Positions 53,392 through 57,709 of a DNA stretch of 57,709 nt are shown piece by piece (the stretch's first letter is position 1; every line of letters starts with the position of its first letter). The position numbers and the translations under genes were made by a program. The DNA is from an uncultured Prevotellaceae bacterium (GTDB lineage: Bacteria > Bacteroidota > Bacteroidia > Bacteroidales > Bacteroidaceae), in contig OMZS01000028.1 of NCBI GenBank assembly GCA_900315565.1, forward strand, positions 1-57,709, in the 5' to 3' direction. The notes under the pieces were generated by a model. That model saw nothing but the letters and a program-made list of their open reading frames with translations, was not told the origin of the DNA and did no database searches.

Positions 53392-54221
53392 AATTGAACA
53401 CCAATTCGAATTCGTACATTATTATATATAGTGCGATTCTCGTTGTCGTTGTAGCCTTCCTGCTGGCATTCGTCTATCAGGCCTTGAAGCCGATGCAGGA
53501 TGCGAACGTGGCCCTTGATGTTAAAAAGCAGATTCTTTACTCGCTGAACATCCGCGACCTCGATGGCGCTGAGGCTGAAGCCAAGTATGCCGAAGTGGTG
53601 AAGGAAGAAGCCGAGAAGGACGGGCAGAAGTACTACCTGTGTGAGATCGACGGTGAGGATATCCTCGTAGTCGCCCTGAAGGGAATGGGTCTCTGGGGTG
53701 GTATCAGCGGTTATGTCTCCATCCACGGTGATGAATCGCCGACCGTCTATGGTGCCTACTTCAATCATGAGAGTGAGACGGCTGGCCTTGGTGCTGAGAT
53801 TAAGGATTCTCAGGCCTGGCAGGAGAAGTTTATCGGCAAGAAAGTCTTCGTCGATGGTACTCAGGATGTGGCTATCTCTATTGTGAAGAAGGTGGAAGAC
53901 CCCACGACACAGGTTGACTGTGTGACGGGTGCCACACTGACTTCTAATGGTGTGAATGATATGATTAAGACTGGTCTGAAGGATGCCGGAAAGAATGGCG
54001 TCGAACTCTTTGTGAAGATGATGTGCACGCCTGACTCTGAGAAAGACTGCTGCAAGGATGCTGCCAAAGATTGCTGCAAAGAAAAAGCTAATGACTGCTG
54101 TCAGGCTGCTGAGAAGGACTGCAGCAAGGAGAATTGCAAAGAGAACTGCAAGGGCGATTGTACTGACTGCAGCAAAGACAACAGCAAGGACTGCTGCAAA
54201 CATAATAATAAGGAGGAGTAA
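53388..54221 (+). CDS. nqrC: Na+-translocating NADH:quinone reductase subunit C with a Cys-rich repeat tail
   Basis: A 277-residue subunit. One TM segment lies at about residues 11-31, and the rest is periplasmic. The FMN-binding domain ends near residue 212, with the covalent FMN site TGAT at 180-183 (acceptor Thr183) and NGVNDMIKTGL. From 213 on there is a tail absent from the usual NqrC: MMC-type start, then seven consecutive 8-residue units at 219-274 (KDCCKDAA, KDCCKEKA, NDCCQAAE, KDCSKENC, KENCKGDC, TDCSKDNS, KDCCKHNN) and KEE. It has 14 Cys in 65 residues, with Lys, Asp and Glu between them. The tail is in frame, and nqrD begins 3 bp later, so it is not a frameshift. Confidence 0.93.
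   Translation: MKLNTNSNSYIIIYSAILVVVVAFLLAFVYQALKPMQDANVALDVKKQILYSLNIRDLDGAEAEAKYAEVVKEEAEKDGQKYYLCEIDGEDILVVALKGMGLWGGISGYVSIHGDESPTVYGAYFNHESETAGLGAEIKDSQAWQEKFIGKKVFVDGTQDVAISIVKKVEDPTTQVDCVTGATLTSNGVNDMIKTGLKDAGKNGVELFVKMMCTPDSEKDCCKDAAKDCCKEKANDCCQAAEKDCSKENCKENCKGDCTDCSKDNSKDCCKHNNKEE
54042..54209 (+). repeat. 24-bp repeats coding for the NqrC Cys-rich tail
   Basis: Seven 24-bp units encode the octads of the NqrC tail. The DNA shares words like GACTGCTGCAAG. The units have drifted in sequence, so this is not a recent expansion. Confidence 0.75.
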
Positions 54222-54224
54222 ATT

Positions 54225-54848
54225 ATGGCACTATTCAGTAAACAAAACAAAGAGGCTCTCACCAATCCGTTGAACCTCGACCATCCCATTCTTATTCAAG
54301 TATTGGGTATTTGTTCGGCACTTGCCGTCACTTCGCAGCTGAAGCCTGCCATTGTGATGGGACTGGCCGTGACGGTAATCACATCATTTGCCAATGTCAT
54401 CATCTCTGTGCTTCGCAACACTATTCCCAACCGCATCCGTATCGTGGTGCAGCTGGTGGTGGTTGCTGCCCTTGTTACCATCGTGTCGCAGATTCTGAAG
54501 GCCTTTGCCTACGACGTGAGCGTACAGCTGTCAGTCTATGTGGGCCTGATTATCACCAACTGCATTCTCATGGGACGCCTCGAGGCGTTTGCCATGCAGA
54601 ACAAGCCCTGGCCGTCGTTCCTCGATGGTATTGGCAACGGCCTTGGTTACGCCATGATTTTGGTCATCGTTGGTGCTTTCCGCGAGTTCTTCGGACGCGG
54701 CTCTCTGCTCGGTTTCCAAATCATTCCTCAGTCGGTGTATGATTTTGGCTATCAGAACAACGGTATGATGACCATGCCTGCCATGGCGCTCATTCTGGTT
54801 GGATGTGTCATTTGGGTTCATCGTGCTTACTTTTATAAGGAGAAATAA
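54225..54848 (+). CDS. nqrD: Na+-translocating NADH:quinone reductase subunit D
   Basis: A 207-residue integral membrane subunit with six TM segments, homologous to RnfE. NPLNLDHPILIQVLGICSALAVT near the start and LIITNCILMGRLEAFAMQNKP near 110, including the conserved Cys near 113 that takes part in the intramembrane iron centre formed with NqrE. It lies 3 bp after nqrC and 3 bp before nqrE. Confidence 0.96.
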   Translation: MALFSKQNKEALTNPLNLDHPILIQVLGICSALAVTSQLKPAIVMGLAVTVITSFANVIISVLRNTIPNRIRIVVQLVVVAALVTIVSQILKAFAYDVSVQLSVYVGLIITNCILMGRLEAFAMQNKPWPSFLDGIGNGLGYAMILVIVGAFREFFGRGSLLGFQIIPQSVYDFGYQNNGMMTMPAMALILVGCVIWVHRAYFYKEK

Positions 54849-54851
54849 GTT

Positions 54852-55478
54852 ATGGAACACGCAATAAGTTTATTCTTTAGGTCGATTTTTGTCGACAACA
54901 TGATTTTCGCCTTCTTCCTCGGCATGTGTTCCTACCTTGCCGTGTCGAAGACCGTGAAAACATCCTTGGGCCTGGGCTTGGCCGTCACGTTCGTTCTGTT
55001 TGTCACCGTTCCCGTTGACTATTTGTTACAGACCAAGGTGCTTGGCCCCGACTGTCTCATCGAGGGTGTTGACCTCTCGTATCTGAGTTTCATTCTCTTC
55101 ATCGCCGTTATTGCCGGAATTGTGCAGTTGGTGGAGATGATCGTAGAAAAATACAGCCCCTCGCTCTATGCCGCTCTGGGCATCTTCCTTCCGCTCATTG
55201 CCGTTAACTGTGCCATCATGGGTGCTTCGCTCTTCATGCAGCAGCGCATACTGCTCGACCCCACCAACACACAGGCTATCACATCTGTATGGGATGCTAT
55301 GGTCTATGCAGTAGGTTCGGGCATCGGATGGACGCTGGCCATTGTATCTCTGGGTGCTATTCGCGAAAAAATGCAGTATTGCGACGTTCCCAAGCCCTTG
55401 CAGGGACTGGGCATCACGTTCATTACTGTAGGACTGATGGCCATGGCCATGATGTGTTTCAGCGGCCTGAATATTTAG
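54852..55478 (+). CDS. nqrE: Na+-translocating NADH:quinone reductase subunit E
   Basis: A 208-residue integral membrane subunit with six TM segments, homologous to Rnf[26 protein letters not shown] near 12-36 holds one conserved Cys, and [17 protein letters not shown] near 113-129 another. Together with NqrD they bind an iron centre in the membrane. Overlap of function with RnfA is excluded by the complete nqr context. Confidence 0.96.
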   Translation: MEHAISLFFRSIFVDNMIFAFFLGMCSYLAVSKTVKTSLGLGLAVTFVLFVTVPVDYLLQTKVLGPDCLIEGVDLSYLSFILFIAVIAGIVQLVEMIVEKYSPSLYAALGIFLPLIAVNCAIMGASLFMQQRILLDPTNTQAITSVWDAMVYAVGSGIGWTLAIVSLGAIREKMQYCDVPKPLQGLGITFITVGLMAMAMMCFSGLNI

Positions 55479-55509
55479 TTTTTCATTATTAATACTTTTA
55501 ATTTGAAAA

Positions 55510-56775
55510 ATGGGACAGTTTATTTTATATAGCATATTAGTGTTTCTGATTACGATTCTTGTACTCGTAGTCGTTCTGCTCGTAGCCAAGAAGTATCTCA
55601 GCCCGAGCGGAAATGTGAACATCGAAATCAACGGCGACCGGACCATCAACGTGCCTCAGGGAAACAACCTGATGTCAACACTCAACGAGAACGGCATCTT
55701 CCTTCCCTCTGCTTGCGGCGGAAAGGCATCGTGTGGACAATGCAAGGTGCAGGTGCTCGAGGGTGGGGGAGAAATCCTCGACTCAGAGAAGCCCCACTTC
55801 ACCCGCAAGGAAATCAAGAACCATTGGCGACTGGGATGCCAGTGCAAGGTGAAAGGCGATCTGAAAATCCATGTCAACGAGTCTATCCTTGGTGTCAAGG
55901 AATACGAGTGTACCGTCATCTCCAACAAGAACGTGGCCACCTTTATCAAGGAATTCAAGGTGCAGTTGCCTAAGGGCGAGCACATGGACTTCATCCCTGG
56001 CTCTTACGCTCAGATTAAGATTCCTGCCTTCACCATGGATTATGACAAGGACATCGACAAGAGCCTTATTGGCGACGAGTATCTGCCCAGTTGGGAGAAG
56101 TTCGGCCTGTTCCCCCTCAAGTGCGTCAATCCCGAGCCCACCATCCGTGCTTACTCCATGGCCAACTATCCGGCCGAAGGCGACGTGTTCATGCTGACCG
56201 TGCGTATTGCAACGCCTCCGTTTAAGCCCGACCGCAGCGGATTCATGGATGTCAATCCGGGTATTGCCTCCAGTTATATCTTCTCGCTCAAGCCGGGCGA
56301 CAAGGTGATAATGAGTGGCCCGTTTGGCGACTTCCATCCGCATTTCGACTCCAAGCGCGAAATGATATGGGTTGGCGGTGGTGCCGGTATGGCTCCCCTG
56401 CGTGCACAAATTATGCACATGACCAAGACTCTCCACACTACCGACCGCGAAATGCACTATTTCTACGGTGCACGTGCGCTCAACGAGGTCTTCTATCTCG
56501 ACGACTTCCTCGGACTGGAGAAAGAATTCCCCAACTTCCACTTCCACCTCGCGCTCGACCGCCCCGATCCCGCAGCCGACGCAGCTGGAGTGAAATACAC
56601 CCCGGGATTCGTACATCAGGTCATGTTCAACACCTATCTTAAAGACCATGAGGCTCCCGAAGACGTGGAGTACTACATGTGCGGCCCCGGCCCCATGTCA
56701 AATGCAGTTGTTCAGATGCTCGACTCGCTTGGCGTAGAGCCCGAATCAATTATGTACGACAACTTCGGAGGATAA
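55510..56775 (+). CDS. nqrF: Na+-translocating NADH:quinone reductase subunit F
   Basis: A 421-residue subunit that oxidises NADH. One TM segment lies at about residues 5-26. The 2Fe-2S ferredoxin domain has C69, C75, C78 and C110 (ACGGKASCGQC ... LGCQC). The FAD site is RAYSMANYPAEG near 216, and the NADH site WVGGGAGMAPLRAQI near 288 and CGPGPM near 395. All cofactor motifs are intact. It ends the operon, which is closed by the terminator at 56822. Confidence 0.97.
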   Translation: MGQFILYSILVFLITILVLVVVLLVAKKYLSPSGNVNIEINGDRTINVPQGNNLMSTLNENGIFLPSACGGKASCGQCKVQVLEGGGEILDSEKPHFTRKEIKNHWRLGCQCKVKGDLKIHVNESILGVKEYECTVISNKNVATFIKEFKVQLPKGEHMDFIPGSYAQIKIPAFTMDYDKDIDKSLIGDEYLPSWEKFGLFPLKCVNPEPTIRAYSMANYPAEGDVFMLTVRIATPPFKPDRSGFMDVNPGIASSYIFSLKPGDKVIMSGPFGDFHPHFDSKREMIWVGGGAGMAPLRAQIMHMTKTLHTTDREMHYFYGARALNEVFYLDDFLGLEKEFPNFHFHLALDRPDPAADAAGVKYTPGFVHQVMFNTYLKDHEAPEDVEYYMCGPGPMSNAVVQMLDSLGVEPESIMYDNFGG

Positions 56776-56821
56776 GCAGAATTCTTCCCCTCATTATTTT
56801 CTGGGTCTTATTAGTTCAAAC

Positions 56822-56868
56822 AAAAAAGCATCGTGCAGCAATCATCATTTGTTGCACGATGCTTTTTT
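56822..56868 (+). terminator. nqr operon terminator
   Basis: A 20-bp stem (56822-56841 with 56849-56868) with one G-T pair and a 7-nt loop, followed by T-run TTTTTTT. It lies 46 bp after nqrF. Confidence 0.92.
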
Positions 56869-56927
56869 TACGTTTTTCCACATCTTCTCTCCTTATCTAT
56901 CAACTCTCCCAAAATTATCTAGATAAT

Positions 56928-57010
56928 TTTATCATAACGTCGTGAAATATTTTTTTATCTCACGACGTTATAATTTTATCTCACGACAAAACTTATTTAT
57001 CTCACGACTT
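56928..57010. repeat. CGTCGTGAGTTA / TCTAGA repeat family, copy 3
   Basis: Contains the perfect palindrome AAAATTATCTAGATAATTTT, then a 12-bp stem ATAACGTCGTGA/TCACGACGTTAT with a T-rich loop, and two further TATCTCACGAC words. Same vocabulary as 22097 and 30176. Confidence 0.75.
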
Positions 57011-57365
57011 AGCAGATTCCTTTTACGAAGTTGAAGCCTCAGTCAAATAAAGCTCTGCGTAGGCAGTGGCATCGCCACTGCTAAAGTCCTACACGATATC
57101 ATTATTATATTCCGATTCTTTTCTTATTCGTTCATACAAGAACAGAATTTCTTGGCGTATGTTTCTTGAGTTTTTTGTTTATATAATAATGTTCACCCAT
57201 ACGCGTATTATAATTATGGTGTTTGTCTTCCCCATTTTTATTTTTTTTCTTTTCTGGTTTCATGCAATAAACATTAAATAACAAGTTTGTTGTTGCTTTT
57301 TTTCTCATTTTTCGTCAAGAAAGTCGAAAAATTTGTTATTCTTTTGAAATTAGTTGCTGAAAAAT
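57011..57365. other. Intergenic stretch with one hairpin
   Basis: Positions 57063-57070 and 57074-57081 form an 8-bp perfect hairpin (GCAGTGGC/GCCACTGC, loop ATC). The open frame 57066-57281 is short, AT-rich and without any signal, so I do not call it a gene. Nothing else is seen. Confidence 0.5.
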
Positions 57366-57397
57366 TTGGTTGTTGTTGGTTTTTGTATTACCTTTGC
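57366..57397 (+). promoter_or_regulatory. Strong Bacteroidota-type promoter
   Basis: TTTG at 57366-57369, a 20-nt spacer and TACCTTTG at 57390-57397. It matches the consensus completely and drives rightward transcription out of the window. Confidence 0.7.
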
Positions 57398-57709
57398 ATC
57401 CGCTTTCGCCTCCTAGCGGGGGCGTTTGCTTGCTAGGACATCGATCTTTGATAGGATTACATAAGACAGAAGAGAAGTAGTACAAGAAGCTATGCGCCGT
57501 TGCGCCTTTCCGTTTCCTGCCGGGGCTTTTGCCCTTTCAGTTGTTTTCGGGGGTAGCATGGCGGCGCAGAGGTAGAGATACGAACCGTCAATTTGACAGG
57601 GGCGGGCTGCAAGCCGACGGCCCCATGTATGACTTTGACTTGATAATACGGAGTTCATGTCCTGTGCCTGACAAGACAATGCCCGCCTGCGGCGTGTGCA
57701 TCCGCGGTA
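57398..57709 (+). other. Possible leader of an rRNA operon at the right edge
   Basis: After the strong promoter comes a GC-rich start, then CATCGATCTTTGATAGG and AGTAGTACAAGAAGC, words that resemble the TCTTTGA anti-termination-like region of Bacteroidetes 16S leaders. No 16S sequence is reached before the end. No open frame in this part has coding character. This is an inference from resemblance; a long structured leader of another highly expressed gene is also possible. Confidence 0.4.

Noticed and set aside
54024-54218. Frameshift as explanation of the NqrC tail
   Set aside because: The tail is in the NqrC frame, ends 3 bp before nqrD and keeps an 8-residue rhythm; a shifted frame would not give this.
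57066-57281. 71-codon frame near the right end, plus strand
   Set aside because: AT-rich sequence giving Phe/Ile runs; the ATG is in a hairpin and no promoter precedes it.
57413-57679. 88-codon frame on the minus strand at the right end
   Set aside because: It runs against the strong promoter at 57366 and inside the presumed leader; no domain.

Overview
The window looks like a chromosomal segment of a Bacteroidota member, most probably of the Prevotella group. The evidence is an LpxC-FabZ fusion inside an HD/lpxD/lpxC-fabZ/lpxA/miaA gene string, a complete Na+-translocating NADH:quinone reductase operon, a tandem-kinase two-component protein of the DUF5112/DUF5113 type, an M64 peptidase, and many intergenic TAnnTTTG (-7) promoter motifs, several with TTTG about 20 nt upstream. 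The genus is inferred from gene order and protein flavour, not from a marker gene. There is no phage, CRISPR array, complete insertion sequence or recognisable tRNA. Most genes are core metabolism.

Layout. 1-520: a structured non-coding edge with a leftward promoter. 520-1638: a lipoprotein. 1741-6012 (-): a Pif1-like helicase and penicillin-binding protein 1A. 6061-11732 (-): miaA, lpxA, lpxC-fabZ, lpxD and an HD hydrolase, i.e. lipid A synthesis. 11921-19110 (-): phoH, purC, menG/ubiE, aroE, purM, a small lipoprotein, prfA and pyrF, read as one long colinear series. 19111-19450: a triplicated promoter/hairpin spacer. 19451-23728 (+): a GH106-like rhamnosidase, a DUF5715 peptidase-like protein behind a hairpin-rich leader, and a TfoX-like protein. 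23903-28575 (-): a zinc-ribbon membrane protein, a GH25 lysozyme, a degenerate nucleotidyltransferase-like protein and an NhaC-type antiporter. 28630-33373: uxaA and a LacI regulator, divergent from kdgK-kdgA. Together these convert altronate to KDG, KDPG, then pyruvate and glyceraldehyde-3-phosphate. 33430-38542 (+): a tandem histidine kinase, its response regulator and an AbgT-like membrane protein. 38351-41040 (-): a TPR protein, an M64 peptidase and a short HPPK-like protein. 41041-42539: 1.5 kb of repeats without a convincing gene. 42540-46241: a PH-domain protein, deoD, a phosphate acyl/butyryltransferase and a Gfo/Idh/MocA oxidoreductase. 46243-50661 (-): TamB. 50833-56775 (+): nqrABCDEF. 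56776-57709: a terminator, repeats and a strong promoter whose leader resembles that of an rRNA operon.

The points most worth a second look are: (i) NqrC carries a C-terminal tail of seven 8-residue Cys-rich repeats with 14 cysteines; (ii) the 1218-residue kinase contains two kinase-like modules with complementary losses, the first lacking the phospho-acceptor His and the second lacking the ATPase boxes; (iii) a branched RNA-like structure covers the apparent start of that kinase; (iv) the DUF5715 gene has a leader with several hairpins that can pair in alternative ways; (v) a dispersed intergenic family is built around a TCTAGA-centred palindrome and CGTCGTGAGTTA; and (vi) two genes have a -7 promoter box only 5 nt before the start codon, which implies leaderless transcripts.
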